Positions 32,790 through 42,781 of a stretch of 64,000 bases of DNA are shown here, piece after piece. A program made the position numbers and the translations under genes. Origin of the DNA: Rhodopseudomonas palustris (GTDB lineage: Bacteria > Pseudomonadota > Alphaproteobacteria > Rhizobiales > Xanthobacteraceae); assembly GCF_003591005.1 (NCBI RefSeq), contig NZ_QYYD01000022.1, forward strand, positions 46,231 through 110,230. Reading direction: 5' to 3'. The number at the start of each line of letters is the position of its first letter. Position 1 is the first letter of the stretch. The notes beneath the pieces were generated by a model. That model searched no databases. It saw only the letters and a list, made by a program, of their open reading frames with translations, and was not told where the DNA came from.

Positions 32790-34238
32790 ATGAGCCCAGC
32801 GCTGCGCACCTTCGGCCTTCCCCTGCGGTTACTGGCGGCGTCGGCGCTCGCCGTCTCGGCGGGCGGCTGCATCCTGACCAAGGATCTGCCGGACCCGGCG
32901 CTCGACGTGCCGGTCCGCTACAAAGCCGCCGCCACAACCGCTTCAGAGCGGCTGCCGGCGCTCGATTGGTGGCGCGGCTTCCGCTCGGCCGAGCTGACGC
33001 AGCTGATGGAAGAAGCCCAGACCGTTAATCTCGACATTGCCGCGGCGACTGCTCGTATCCTGCAGGCCGATGCCCAGGCGCGCATCACCGGCGCGGCGCT
33101 ACTGCCCTCGATCACCGCCAACAGCAGCGGGTCTCAGAACAAGACTTCGGGCAGCAACATCCAGAACACCACCATCGCCGGGCGGCGTTATTCGACCTAT
33201 TCGGCGTCGCTGAGCGCCAGTTACGAGATCGACTTCTGGGGGAAGAATCACGACGCAGCACTTGCTGCCGAAGAAACCGCGACCGCGAATCGATTCGACC
33301 GCGACACCGTCGCGCTGACCACGATGGCCAGCGTCGCCAACGCGTATTTCCAGGTGCTGGCGTCGCAGGACCGCATTCGCACCGCGCAGCAGAACATCGC
33401 CAGCGCCGAGCGCATCCTCGGGGCGATCCAACAGCGGCTGGCGGCCGGGACCGGCAGCGATCTCGACGTTGCCCAGCAGGAGAGCGTGCTGGCCAACCAG
33501 CGCGCCGCGGTGCCGCCGCTGCGGGTGACGTTGGCGCAGAACATGAACACCTTGGCGACGCTGGTGGCGCGTCCGCCGGAAAGCGCCAAGATCGTCGGCG
33601 GATCGCTGAACCGGCTCGGCTCGCCGCGCGTGACGCCTGGGCTGCCGTCGGATCTGCTCACGCAGCGGCCGGACATCCGCCGCCAGGAGGCGCAACTCGC
33701 GGCCGCGACCGCCAATGTCGGCAGCGCGCGGGCGCAGTTTTTTCCCAGCATTCAGCTCACCGGGCAGGGCGGGTATCAGAGCGCCGTGCTGGCCTCGCTT
33801 TTCACGCCGCAGGCGACGTTCTCCAGCCTCGCCGCAGGCCTGACCCAGCCGATCTTCGACGGCGGCCGCATCCAGGGCAATTTCGACCTCACCAAAGCGC
33901 AGCAGGATGAATTGCTGCAGACCTATCGCAAGACCGTGGTGTCGGCCTTCGCGGATGTCGACAACGCGCTGGAATCGATCAAGCAGAACACCGAGCGGCT
34001 GCGGCTGCAGCGCATTGCGGTGGCCTCGTCGCGTCGCGCGTTCAATCTCGCCGAGCAGCAACTACGCGCCGGCACAGCCGATATCGTCACTGTTCTCAAC
34101 ACGCAACTGACACTATTTACCGCTGAGGATACGCTGATCCAGACGCAGCTCGCGCGCTATCTGGCGATCGTCAGCCTGTTTCAGGCACTCGGGGGCGGCT
34201 GGGAGCCGAGGATGGAAAGACCGGTCAATGCTCTTTAA
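32790..34238 (+). CDS. Outer-membrane factor lipoprotein of RND efflux (NodT family)
   Basis: This is a 482-residue TolC-like channel. A signal peptide (about 30 residues) ends in VSAGGC, a lipobox-like site, and is followed by the NodT/OprM-type start DLPDPALDVPVRYK. The two OEP repeats are recognisable: DWWRGFRSAELTQLMEEA...NLDIAAATARILQADAQARI in the first half and LPSDLLTQRPDIRRQEAQLAAATANVGSARAQFFPSIQLTGQGG in the second. It should trimerise in the outer membrane and connect with the adaptor and pumps encoded next. It overlaps the adaptor gene by 11 bases. The start at 32790 gives a normal-length signal; GTG at 32751 has a closer GAGG but adds a basic extension. Confidence 0.88.
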   Translation: MSPALRTFGLPLRLLAASALAVSAGGCILTKDLPDPALDVPVRYKAAATTASERLPALDWWRGFRSAELTQLMEEAQTVNLDIAAATARILQADAQARITGAALLPSITANSSGSQNKTSGSNIQNTTIAGRRYSTYSASLSASYEIDFWGKNHDAALAAEETATANRFDRDTVALTTMASVANAYFQVLASQDRIRTAQQNIASAERILGAIQQRLAAGTGSDLDVAQQESVLANQRAAVPPLRVTLAQNMNTLATLVARPPESAKIVGGSLNRLGSPRVTPGLPSDLLTQRPDIRRQEAQLAAATANVGSARAQFFPSIQLTGQGGYQSAVLASLFTPQATFSSLAAGLTQPIFDGGRIQGNFDLTKAQQDELLQTYRKTVVSAFADVDNALESIKQNTERLRLQRIAVASSRRAFNLAEQQLRAGTADIVTVLNTQLTLFTAEDTLIQTQLARYLAIVSLFQALGGGWEPRMERPVNAL

Positions 34239-35628
34239 GCCGGACACGAACGACGCGTCCGGCATGGACACCGGCGTCAAACCAAAGGTGGGGTCGCGGA
34301 TGCGGCGACGGCTGGTGTCGCTGCTGGTGACCGCGATCATTCTCGGCGGACTGGGCTACATCGCCTGGAACGCCTTCCAGACCAAGCCGCCCGCGGCGAC
34401 CGGCCGCGGCGGCCCGCGTCCCGACATGGCGGTGCCGGTGCTGGCGGCGGTGCCGAAGGTGCAGGACGTGCCGGTGTATCTTGACGGCGTCGGTTCGGTG
34501 CGGGCGCTCAATACGGTCACGGTGCGCGCGCAGGTCGACGGCAAGCTGATCGCCGTAAACTTCACCGAAGGCCAGGACGTCAAGGCCGGCGACGTGCTGG
34601 CTGAGATTGACCCGGTAATTTATCAAGCGGCGTATGATCAGGCGGTCGCCAAAAAGGCGCAGGACGAGGCGCAACTCGCCAACGCCCGCATCGACCTGAC
34701 GCGCTATCAGCAGCTCGCCGCCTCCAACGCCGGCTCCAAGCAGCAGGCCGACACCCAGAAGGCGACCGTGGCACAGCTCGAGGCGCAGGTGCGCTCCGAT
34801 CAGGCGGCGATCGACAACGCCGCAGCAACGCTGAGCTACACCAAGGTGGTGGCGCCGATTTCCGGCCGCGCCGGCCTGCGCCAGGTCGATAAGGGCAACA
34901 TCATCAAGGCAGCCGACACCACCGGAATCGTGGTGTTGACGCAGCTGCAGCCGATCGCTGTATGGTTCAGCCTGCCGCAGCAGCAGATCGTCCGCGTCAA
35001 CGCCGCCGCGGCGCAAGGCGCGCTGCCGGTGGACGTGTTCGGCAATGACGGCGTCACCGTCGTCGATACCGGCACATTGAAGGGAATCGACAACCAGGTG
35101 GACCAGACCACCGGCACCGTGAAGTTGAAGGCTGAATTCCCCAACGCCAAGTATCAGCTGTGGCCGGGGCAGTTCGTCAACGTCCGTCTCAAGGTCGAGA
35201 CGCTGAACCAGGCCGTGGTGGTTCCGACGGCGGCAGTGCAGCGCGGCCCCGCCGGTACCTTCAGCTACGTCATCGATCAGGAAAATGTGGTGCACGCGCG
35301 GCCCATCAAGGTGACGCAGCAGAACGAGACCGAGGCGGTGATCGCCACCGGATTGACTCCGGCCGACCGCGTCGTCACCACCGGCTTCGCCAATCTGGCG
35401 GAGGGAGCCAAGGTCGCGATCGGCGACGCCAGCCAGGTGCCGGGCGTCGATCTCGCGCCGCAGAAGCGGCGGCGTGGCCCGAGCGCCGAAGGCCAGAAGC
35501 AGAGCGATAATGCCGGCGAGCAAGGCAAGCGCCGCCGCGGCGAGGGCGGTGGAGCCAGCCAGGGTGCAGGCAACCAAGGCGCCGCCCCGGCCGGCAATGA
35601 GTCGTCGGGGTCGGCGAAGGCGCCGTGA
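34228..35628 (+). CDS. mdtA: RND efflux periplasmic adaptor, MdtA-like
   Basis: This is a 466-residue membrane fusion protein. An N-terminal membrane anchor (about 25-47, RRRLVSLLVTAIILGGLGYIAW) is followed by a barrel/lipoyl start (VPVYLDGVGSVRALNTVTVRAQVDGKL), an alpha-helical hairpin (YDQAVAKKAQDEAQLANARIDL...) and the MdtA-typical APISGRAGLRQVDKGNII. The C-terminal 55 residues are a low-complexity Gly/Lys/Arg/Ser tail (PQKRRRGPSAEGQKQS...), longer than in E. coli MdtA. It bridges the two inner-membrane pumps and the outer-membrane factor. It overlaps the upstream gene and lies 52 bases before mdtB. Confidence 0.9.
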   Translation: MLFKPDTNDASGMDTGVKPKVGSRMRRRLVSLLVTAIILGGLGYIAWNAFQTKPPAATGRGGPRPDMAVPVLAAVPKVQDVPVYLDGVGSVRALNTVTVRAQVDGKLIAVNFTEGQDVKAGDVLAEIDPVIYQAAYDQAVAKKAQDEAQLANARIDLTRYQQLAASNAGSKQQADTQKATVAQLEAQVRSDQAAIDNAAATLSYTKVVAPISGRAGLRQVDKGNIIKAADTTGIVVLTQLQPIAVWFSLPQQQIVRVNAAAAQGALPVDVFGNDGVTVVDTGTLKGIDNQVDQTTGTVKLKAEFPNAKYQLWPGQFVNVRLKVETLNQAVVVPTAAVQRGPAGTFSYVIDQENVVHARPIKVTQQNETEAVIATGLTPADRVVTTGFANLAEGAKVAIGDASQVPGVDLAPQKRRRGPSAEGQKQSDNAGEQGKRRRGEGGGASQGAGNQGAAPAGNESSGSAKAP

Positions 35629-35680
35629 GCGCCCGCCGGATCCCGACAACATTTGAACCCGCAGCCATGAGGTTGCTGCC

Positions 35681-38600
35681 ATGAGCGTGTCCGAGCCGTT
35701 CATCCGGCGCCCGATCGCGACCTCGCTGCTCGGCGTGGCGCTGCTGATCGGCGGCTTGCTCGGATATCTGTCGCTGCCCGTCTCGGCGCTGCCGCAGGTC
35801 GATTTCCCGACCGTGCAGGTGACGACGCGGCTGCCGGGCGCCAGTCCCGACGTGGTGGCGTCGCTGATCACCGCGCCGCTCGAGCGGCAACTGGGCCAGA
35901 TTCCGTCGCTGACGGCGATGACTTCGACGTCGTCCTTCGGCGTCAGTCAGGTTCAGCTGCAGTTCGACCTCAACCGCGACATCGACGGCGCCACCCAGGA
36001 CGTCCAGGCAGCGATCAACGCCGCCGCCGGCATCCTGCCGAAGAACCTGCCGTACCCGCCGGTTTACGCCAAGGTGAACCCGGCGGATGCGCCGGTGATC
36101 ACGCTAGCGCTGACCTCGACGACCTCGTCGCTGCGGGCGATGAGCGACATTGCCGACACCATTCTGGCGCAGCGCCTGGCGCAGATCTCAGGGGTCGGCC
36201 GCGTATCGGTGCTGGGCGGGTTGAAGCCGGCGGTGCGGGTGCAGGCCGATCTCGCCCGGCTCGCCGCCTATGGCATCTCGATGGAAGACCTGCGCACGGC
36301 GATCGCCGGTGCCAACGTGTCCGGCCCGAAAGGCTCGCTCGACGGCGCCCAGCAGGCCTATACCATCGCTGCCAACGATCAGATCGCCGCGGCGGACGCC
36401 TACAAGCCGATCATCGTCGCCTACCGCAACGGCTCCCCGGTGACGATCGGCGACGTCGCCGAAATCATCGATGGACTGGAGAACAAGTTCACCGGCGCCT
36501 GGTATCAGGGCGAACCGGCCGTGATCCTCGATATCCAACGCCAACCGGGCGCCAACGTCATCGAGGTGGTGCGCGGCATCAGCGCCGAGATCCCCAAGCT
36601 GCAGCGTGTGGTGCCGGCCGGCGTCAAGCTCACCGTGGTCAGCGACCGCACCGAAACCATCCGCGCCTCGGTTCACGACGTGCAGTTCACGCTGTTGCTC
36701 AGCGTCGGCCTGGTGACGCTGGTCGTCTTGCTGTTCCTGCGCTCGATGCGGGCCACCATCATCGCCGGCGTGGCGCTGCCGCTGTCGCTGATCACCTCGT
36801 TCGGCGTGATGTATTTCGCCGGCTTCAGCCTCGACAATCTGTCGCTGATGGCGCTGACGATCGGCACCGGCTTCGTGGTCGACGACGCCATCGTGATGAT
36901 CGAGAACATCGTCCGGCACATGGAAGACGGCGAAAGCCCGATGCAGGCGGCGCTGTCCGGCGCCTCCGAAATCGGCTTCACCGTGATCTCGCTGACGATG
37001 TCGCTGATCGCGGTGTTCATCCCGCTGTTGTTCATGTCCGGCCTGGTCGGCCGCATGTTCCGGGAGTTCGCCTTGACGCTGACCATCGCGGTGGTGACGT
37101 CGGCGGTGGTGTCGCTGACGCTGACGCCGATGATGTGTTCGCGGCTGCTCAAGCACACGCATGAAGAGCGGCAGATCCCGGGAATGGCTACGATCAGCCG
37201 CTGGATCGACGCGGGCGCCGCCGCCTATCACCGCAGCCTGCTGTGGGTGCTGAAGCATCAGCCGGCGACGCTGGTGGTGACGTTCCTGACCATCGTGGCG
37301 ACGCTCGCCTTGTATGCGATCGCCCCGAAAGGCTTCCTGCCGCTGCAGGATACGGCCTCGATCACCGCGGTGACACAGGCCGGGCAGGACGTCTCCTTTG
37401 CCGAAATGCAGGCGCGGCAGAGCGAGGCCGCCGCTGCGATCAAGGCAGATCCCGACGTCATCGGCGTGGTTTCGGTGGTCGGCGCGGGCTCGGTCAATCC
37501 GACGCCGAATGTCGGCCGGCTGGTGATGACGCTGAAGCCGCGCGGGCAGCGCAAGGACGACGTCGGCGCCGTGATCGAGCGGCTGAAACAGCGGGTGGCG
37601 TCGATCCCGGGCATGACCGTGTACTTCCAGGCCGTGCAGGACGTGCAGATCTCGACCCAGGCCAGCCGCTCGCAATATCAGTACACGCTGACCGCGACCG
37701 ATGCGGCGCTGCTGTCGCAATGGGCCGACAAGCTGGTCGCCGAACTGCGCCGCGATCCGCTGTTCCGGGACGTGTCGTCCGAGGCGCAGGAGGGCGGACT
37801 GCGCGCCGCGCTCGACATCAACCGGCAGCGCGCCGGGCAGCTCGGCGTCAGCGTTCAGGCGGTCAACGACACCCTCAATGACGCCTTCGCGCAGCGGCAG
37901 ATATCCACGATCTACGGCCAGGCCAACCAGTATCGCGTCGTGCTCGAAGCGTTGCCGATGTATCAGAAGGATCCGTCGATCCTGTCGAAACTCTACGTGC
38001 CCGGCACCGGCGGCGCGCAGGTTCCGATCTCGGCGGTGGCGGAGCTGAAGCGGGCCACGGCGCCGCTGGCGATCTCGCACCAGGCACAATTCCCCTCGGT
38101 CGCGCTCAGTTTCAACCTCGCGCCGGGCGCCTCATTGGGCGAGGCTGTGGACGAGATCAAGGTGATCGAGCAGCGCATCGGCATGCCGGGCAGCATCGCG
38201 GGTGTGTTCTATGGAGACGCCGCGGAGTTCTCAAAATCGCTGGCCGGCCAACCCTGGCTGATCCTGGCTGCGCTGGTGACGATCTACATCGTGCTCGGCG
38301 TGCTGTACGAGAGCTTCATCCACCCGATCACCATCCTGTCGACGCTGCCGTCGGCCGGCGTCGGCGCCATCCTGGCGCTGATGCTGTTCGGGCAGGACCT
38401 GTCGGTGATCGGATTGATCGGCATCATCCTCTTGATGGGCATCGTCAAGAAGAACGCCATCATGATGATCGACTTCGCGCTCGACGCCGAGCGTCATCGC
38501 GGGCTGTCGTCCTATGACGCGATCGTCGAAGCTTGCTTGCTCCGTTTCCGGCCGATCATGATGACGACGCTGGCGGCGCTGTTCGGCGCGCTGCCGCTTG

Positions 38601-38812
38601 CAGTGGAGAGCGGCACCGGTTCTGAGCTGCGGTTTCCGCTCGGCATCTCGATCATCGGCGGCCTGCTGCTCAGCCAGTTGCTGACGCTGTACACCACGCC
38701 GGTGATCTATCTGGCGCTCGACCGCATCAACCGGCGGTTCGAACGCGCGGTGCCGCCGGTGCCGTCGGCAACGCCGTCGCCGCCGCTCGCCGGGCCGGGG
38801 GAGGCGCGCTGA
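35681..38812 (+). CDS. mdtB: RND multidrug efflux permease, MdtB-like
   Basis: This is a 1043-residue inner-membrane proton-driven pump of the HAE1 group. It has N-terminal FIRRPIATSLLGVALLIGGLLGY and the porter-domain block LPQVDFPTVQVTTRLPGASPDVVASLITAPLE. The transmembrane helix 4 motif GTGFVVDDAIVMIENI carries the Asp pair used for proton relay, and the C-terminal half has GIVKKNAIMMIDFALDAERHRG. MdtB and MdtC form a heteromeric pump; two adjacent RND genes after an MdtA-like adaptor fit this. The stop overlaps the next ATG by one base (TGATG). Confidence 0.92.
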   Translation: MSVSEPFIRRPIATSLLGVALLIGGLLGYLSLPVSALPQVDFPTVQVTTRLPGASPDVVASLITAPLERQLGQIPSLTAMTSTSSFGVSQVQLQFDLNRDIDGATQDVQAAINAAAGILPKNLPYPPVYAKVNPADAPVITLALTSTTSSLRAMSDIADTILAQRLAQISGVGRVSVLGGLKPAVRVQADLARLAAYGISMEDLRTAIAGANVSGPKGSLDGAQQAYTIAANDQIAAADAYKPIIVAYRNGSPVTIGDVAEIIDGLENKFTGAWYQGEPAVILDIQRQPGANVIEVVRGISAEIPKLQRVVPAGVKLTVVSDRTETIRASVHDVQFTLLLSVGLVTLVVLLFLRSMRATIIAGVALPLSLITSFGVMYFAGFSLDNLSLMALTIGTGFVVDDAIVMIENIVRHMEDGESPMQAALSGASEIGFTVISLTMSLIAVFIPLLFMSGLVGRMFREFALTLTIAVVTSAVVSLTLTPMMCSRLLKHTHEERQIPGMATISRWIDAGAAAYHRSLLWVLKHQPATLVVTFLTIVATLALYAIAPKGFLPLQDTASITAVTQAGQDVSFAEMQARQSEAAAAIKADPDVIGVVSVVGAGSVNPTPNVGRLVMTLKPRGQRKDDVGAVIERLKQRVASIPGMTVYFQAVQDVQISTQASRSQYQYTLTATDAALLSQWADKLVAELRRDPLFRDVSSEAQEGGLRAALDINRQRAGQLGVSVQAVNDTLNDAFAQRQISTIYGQANQYRVVLEALPMYQKDPSILSKLYVPGTGGAQVPISAVAELKRATAPLAISHQAQFPSVALSFNLAPGASLGEAVDEIKVIEQRIGMPGSIAGVFYGDAAEFSKSLAGQPWLILAALVTIYIVLGVLYESFIHPITILSTLPSAGVGAILALMLFGQDLSVIGLIGIILLMGIVKKNAIMMIDFALDAERHRGLSSYDAIVEACLLRFRPIMMTTLAALFGALPLAVESGTGSELRFPLGISIIGGLLLSQLLTLYTTPVIYLALDRINRRFERAVPPVPSATPSPPLAGPGEAR

Positions 38813-41800
38813 TGGCGTCGATGTCCGAGCCGTTTATCCGGCGGCCGGTCGGCACCACGCTGCTGGCGATCGGGCTGTTTTTGCTCGGCCTCGTCGCCTA
38901 TGGGGCGCTGCCGGTCGCGGCTATCCCCAATGTCGATTTCCCGATGGTGATGGTCACCGCGTCGCGGCCCGGCGCGGCGCCGTCGGTGATGGCGGCGACA
39001 GTGGCGGCGCCGCTGGAGCGGCGGCTCGGCGAGATCGCCGGGCTGTCGCAGATCACCTCGACCAGTTCGCTCGGCACCACTCGGATTCAGCTGCAATTCG
39101 CGCTCGGCCGCAACATCGACAAAGCTGCGCGCGACGTGCAGGCCGCCATCAACGCGTCGATCAGCGACCTGCCGACCGACCTGCCGACGCTGCCGAAATT
39201 CCGCAAGTTCAACTCGGCGGCGGCGCCGGTCTACATCCTGGCGCTGACCTCTAAGACGATGCCGGCGAGCGCGATCTACGACGTCGCCGACACCGTGCTG
39301 GCGCAGCGTATCTCGCAGGTGCCGGGTGTCGGCGACGTCACGGTGTCGGGCGCCGACCAGCCTGCGGTGCGGATCGCGCTCAATCCGGTGGCGCTGTCGA
39401 ATGCCGGAATCGCGACCGACGACGTCCGCGCCGCCATCGTCAACGCCAATGCGCTCGGGCCGGTCGGGATGTTCGACGGCGGCCGCCAGAGCGAGACGAT
39501 CTCGACCAACAAGCAGATGCGCACCGCGGCGGAATTCCGCGACATCGTCATCAAGAGCACCAACGGCAATTCGCTGCGATTGTCCGACGTCGCCACCGTC
39601 TCCGACGCCACCCGCAACAGCCGGCAGATCGCCTGGTACAACAAGCAGCCGGCGGTGCTGATCCAGATCACCAAGCAGGGCGACGCCAACGTCATCGACA
39701 CCGTCGACCGGGTCAAAGCTCTGCTGCCCGAGCTGAAAAAATGGATGCCGGCCGCGGTCGAGATCTCGGTGGTGACCGACCGCACCGGCACGATCCGCGC
39801 CAGCGTCGACGACATGCTGTGGACGCTGCTTGCCACCGCGGTGCTGGTGATGGTGGTGGTGCTGACCTTCCTGCGCCGGCTGACGCCGACCATCGCGGCC
39901 GGCGTCTCGGTGCCGCTGGCGCTGGCCGGCACCTGCGCCGGGATGTGGCTGGTCGGGTTCTCGATCAACAACCTGTCGCTGATGGCGTTGGCGATCGCGG
40001 TCGGCTTCGTGGTCGACGACGCGATCGTGATGATCGAGAACATGTATCGCAATCTCGAGCACGGCATGGCGCCGATGCAGGCGGCGCTCGACGGCGCGCG
40101 TCAGATCGGCTTCACCGTGCTGTCGATCAGCCTGTCGCTGGTCGCCGCGTTCGCGCCGCTGATCTTCATGGACGGCATCGTCGGCCGGCTGCTGCGCGAA
40201 TTCTCGCTGACGCTGACCTTCGCCATCGCCGTGTCGACGGTGGTGTCGCTGACGGTCACGCCGATGATTTGCGCGCATTTCATCAAACCCGAGACCGCCG
40301 AGCGCAAGCCGCGCTGGTACGACCGCGTCGTCGAAGGCACGCTCGGCCGCTTGGTCGCCTTCTACGCCTGGACTCTCCGCGCGGTGCTCGGTTTTCCCGG
40401 GCTGACCATGCTGGTGTTCTTCGCCACCATCGCGCTGACTGTGACGCTCTACGTCAAGGTCCCGAAGGGCTATTTCCCGATCGACGATTCCGGCTTCGTG
40501 ATCGGCTCGACGCGGGCGTCGGCGGACGTCTCCTTCCAGTCGATGCGGAAGCTGCAGGAGCAAATCGCCGACATCGTGATGGCCGATCCGGCGGTCGCCG
40601 GCGTCGGCTCGGTGCTGGGCGGCGGCGGTGGGCCGGGGGGCGGTGGCTCCAATCGCGGCACGATGTTCATCAATCTCAAGCCGACCGAGGAGCGCGGCGC
40701 CACCACGCAGCAGGTGATCGATCGGCTTCGCCGCGAACTCGGCAAGGTCGCGGGCATCCGCCTGTTCATGTTCGCCGCGCAGGATCTGCGCGCCGGCGGC
40801 CGGCAAAGCGATTCCGACTATCAGTACACGATCACCAGCACCGACCTCGATCTGTTGCAGAAATGGGCGCCGATCGTCGCCAAGCGGATGCAGACCGTCG
40901 AGGGCATCACCGACATTTCCAGCGACCGCGACGATGGCGGCCTCGAGCTGACGCTGTCGATCGACCGCAACATGGCGTCGCGGCTCGGCGTCGCCGTGCA
41001 GGACATCGACAACGCGCTGAATAACGCCTTCTCGCAGCGCCAGATCGCCACGATCTACACCCAGCGCAACCAATATCAGGTGGTGCTGGAGATCGACCCG
41101 AAATTCCAGAACGATCCGACCGATCTCGAGCGCATCTTCGTCGCCGGCAATGACGGCGCGCAGGTGCCGCTGTCGGCGGTGGTGCACGCGAGGCGCGGGC
41201 TGTCGCCGCTCGCGGTGTATCACTCGCAGTCGATCCCCTCGACCACGGTGTCGTTCAACCTGATGCCGGACGTGCCGCTGCAGGTCGCGACCGCCAACAT
41301 TCAGCAGGCGGTCAACGAGCTGCACATGCCCGAAGGCATCCGCGGCTCGTTCGACGGCAATGCCGGCGATTTCAGCGCGACGTCGAGCAAGCAGCCGCTG
41401 CTGATCCTGGCGGCGCTGATTGCGATGTACATCGTGCTCGGCGTGCTCTACGAGAGCCTGGCGCACCCGCTGACGATCATTTCGACGTTGCCGTCGGCGG
41501 GGCTCGGCGCGCTGCTGGCGCTGCAGGTGACCGGCACGCAGCTGACGGTGATCGCGTTCGTCGGCATCATCATGCTGATCGGCATCGTCAAGAAGAACGG
41601 AATCATGATGGTGGACTTTGCGCTGGAGGCCGAACGCGTGCGCGGCATGTCGTCCGCGGACGCGATCTACGAGGCCTGCATTGTCCGCTTCCGGCCGATC
41701 CTGATGACGACGCTGGCGGCGCTGTTCGCCGCGATCCCGCTGGTGGTGGCGGTCGGGCCGGGCACCGAGCTGCGCCGGCCGCTCGGCATCACCATCATCG

Positions 41801-41916
41801 GCGGGCTGTTCGTGTCGCAGATTTTGACGCTGTACACGACGCCGGTGATCTATCTGTTGATCGACCGGATGCGGCGGCGGCGCGATCGCGCGCCGGTCGC
41901 ACAGCCGGCGGAGTAA
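38812..41916 (+). CDS. mdtC: RND multidrug efflux permease, MdtC-like
   Basis: This is a 1034-residue partner of MdtB. It has the same fold and motifs: FIRRPVGTTLLAIGLFLLGLVAYGALPVAAIPNVDFPMV in outline (FIRRPVG near residue 7), GFVVDDAIVMIENMYRNLEHG with the helix 4 aspartates, and GIVKKNGIMMVDFALEAERVRG. A Gly-rich loop (LGGGGGPGGGGSNRG, about residues 602-616) in the porter domain is a local peculiarity. Typical substrates of this group are bile salts, novobiocin and other amphipathic compounds, but specificity cannot be read from sequence. The one-base overlap with mdtB couples translation. The DTW gene follows after 5 bases and may be co-transcribed. Confidence 0.92.
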   Translation: MASMSEPFIRRPVGTTLLAIGLFLLGLVAYGALPVAAIPNVDFPMVMVTASRPGAAPSVMAATVAAPLERRLGEIAGLSQITSTSSLGTTRIQLQFALGRNIDKAARDVQAAINASISDLPTDLPTLPKFRKFNSAAAPVYILALTSKTMPASAIYDVADTVLAQRISQVPGVGDVTVSGADQPAVRIALNPVALSNAGIATDDVRAAIVNANALGPVGMFDGGRQSETISTNKQMRTAAEFRDIVIKSTNGNSLRLSDVATVSDATRNSRQIAWYNKQPAVLIQITKQGDANVIDTVDRVKALLPELKKWMPAAVEISVVTDRTGTIRASVDDMLWTLLATAVLVMVVVLTFLRRLTPTIAAGVSVPLALAGTCAGMWLVGFSINNLSLMALAIAVGFVVDDAIVMIENMYRNLEHGMAPMQAALDGARQIGFTVLSISLSLVAAFAPLIFMDGIVGRLLREFSLTLTFAIAVSTVVSLTVTPMICAHFIKPETAERKPRWYDRVVEGTLGRLVAFYAWTLRAVLGFPGLTMLVFFATIALTVTLYVKVPKGYFPIDDSGFVIGSTRASADVSFQSMRKLQEQIADIVMADPAVAGVGSVLGGGGGPGGGGSNRGTMFINLKPTEERGATTQQVIDRLRRELGKVAGIRLFMFAAQDLRAGGRQSDSDYQYTITSTDLDLLQKWAPIVAKRMQTVEGITDISSDRDDGGLELTLSIDRNMASRLGVAVQDIDNALNNAFSQRQIATIYTQRNQYQVVLEIDPKFQNDPTDLERIFVAGNDGAQVPLSAVVHARRGLSPLAVYHSQSIPSTTVSFNLMPDVPLQVATANIQQAVNELHMPEGIRGSFDGNAGDFSATSSKQPLLILAALIAMYIVLGVLYESLAHPLTIISTLPSAGLGALLALQVTGTQLTVIAFVGIIMLIGIVKKNGIMMVDFALEAERVRGMSSADAIYEACIVRFRPILMTTLAALFAAIPLVVAVGPGTELRRPLGITIIGGLFVSQILTLYTTPVIYLLIDRMRRRRDRAPVAQPAE

Positions 41917-41921
41917 GCACG

Positions 41922-42650
41922 ATGATCGATCCCGTCTCCGACGACGCGCCGCTCGGCGAAGTCATTCCGGAGTGCCCGCGTTGCGGCAAGCCGCAGCCGC
42001 TCTGCATCTGCGATAGCGTCGAGCCGCTCAAAAGCAAGGTCCAGCTGTTGATCCTGCAGCATCCGCAGGAGCAGGACCGCGCGCTCGGCACCGCGCGGCT
42101 CACCGCGCAGCATTTCAAGGATGCGGTGGTCAAGGTCGGGCTGTCCTGGCCGAGCCTGTCCAAGGCGCTCGGGCGGCCGGTGCATGACCCGTCGCGCTGG
42201 GCGGTGCTGTATCTCGGCTCGGCGCGCGCCGCCGAGCTGACGCAGAACCGCGAGATCGTCGCGATCGACCGCAAGGGCGAAGCCGAGCCGCATCAGGACG
42301 CCATCCTGCGCGACATCGAAGGCGTCATCCTGCTCGACGGCACCTGGAGCCAGGCCAAGGCGCTGTGGTGGCGGAACGCCTGGATGCTGAAATGCCAGCG
42401 CGTGATCCTCGATCCGCAGGCGCCGTCCCGCTACGGCAAGCTGCGCAAAGAGCCGCGCCGCGATGGCCTGTCGACCCTCGAAGCCGCCGCGCTGTTGCTC
42501 AGCCGGCTGCAGAAACGCCCGGACATCGAGACGGTGTTGCTCGCCGCCTTTGACCGCATGCTGGCGCGCTTTCGCGAAGTGCAGGCCGAACTGCCCGCGC
42601 TGGCGCCGAAGCCGAAGAAGAAGGACTGGCGGCGGAAGAAGCGGGGGTAG
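41922..42650 (+). CDS. DTW-domain tRNA-uridine aminocarboxypropyltransferase
   Basis: This is a 242-residue cytoplasmic enzyme. The N-terminal zinc-ribbon-like cysteines (Cys18, Cys21, Cys28, Cys30 in CPRCGKPQPLCIC) are followed by the domain signature LLILQHPQEQ..ALGTARL and the D-x-T-W motif at Asp139-Gly-Thr141-Trp142 (LLDGTWSQAKAL), with PSRYGKLRKEP further on. DTW enzymes (TapT/TuaA, human DTWD1/2) transfer the 3-amino-3-carboxypropyl group of SAM to uridines of tRNA (acp3U). A basic Lys/Arg tail (PKPKKKDWRRKKRG) probably helps bind tRNA. It sits directly behind mdtC, with no functional link that I know; a palindromic repeat follows its stop. Confidence 0.88.
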   Translation: MIDPVSDDAPLGEVIPECPRCGKPQPLCICDSVEPLKSKVQLLILQHPQEQDRALGTARLTAQHFKDAVVKVGLSWPSLSKALGRPVHDPSRWAVLYLGSARAAELTQNREIVAIDRKGEAEPHQDAILRDIEGVILLDGTWSQAKALWWRNAWMLKCQRVILDPQAPSRYGKLRKEPRRDGLSTLEAAALLLSRLQKRPDIETVLLAAFDRMLARFREVQAELPALAPKPKKKDWRRKKRG

Positions 42651-42656
42651 CGTCTC

Positions 42657-42737
42657 GTCATTGCGAGCGCAGCGAAGCAATCCAGGGGCCCAGTGCACCG
42701 GGCTGGATTGCTTCGTCGCTTCGCTCCTCGCAATGAC
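42657..42737. repeat. Dispersed palindromic repeat, copy after the DTW gene
   Basis: This is an 81-base copy of the GTCATTGCGAG...CTCGCAATGAC element with a distinct central loop (GGGCCCAGTGCACCGGGC). It begins 7 bases after the stop of the DTW gene and can fold into a long stem, possibly ending the efflux/DTW transcript. Confidence 0.88.
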
Positions 42738-42781
42738 GGCCTACATGCAGGCCGGCCAAAATCGATAGTAATCGCCCGCTT

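Noticed and set aside
38707..41466. A 919-codon minus-strand frame opposite mdtC, and similar long frames opposite mdtB and the GT83 gene
   Set aside because: They are antisense shadows of long high-GC genes; products are Arg/His/Gln-rich without domains.
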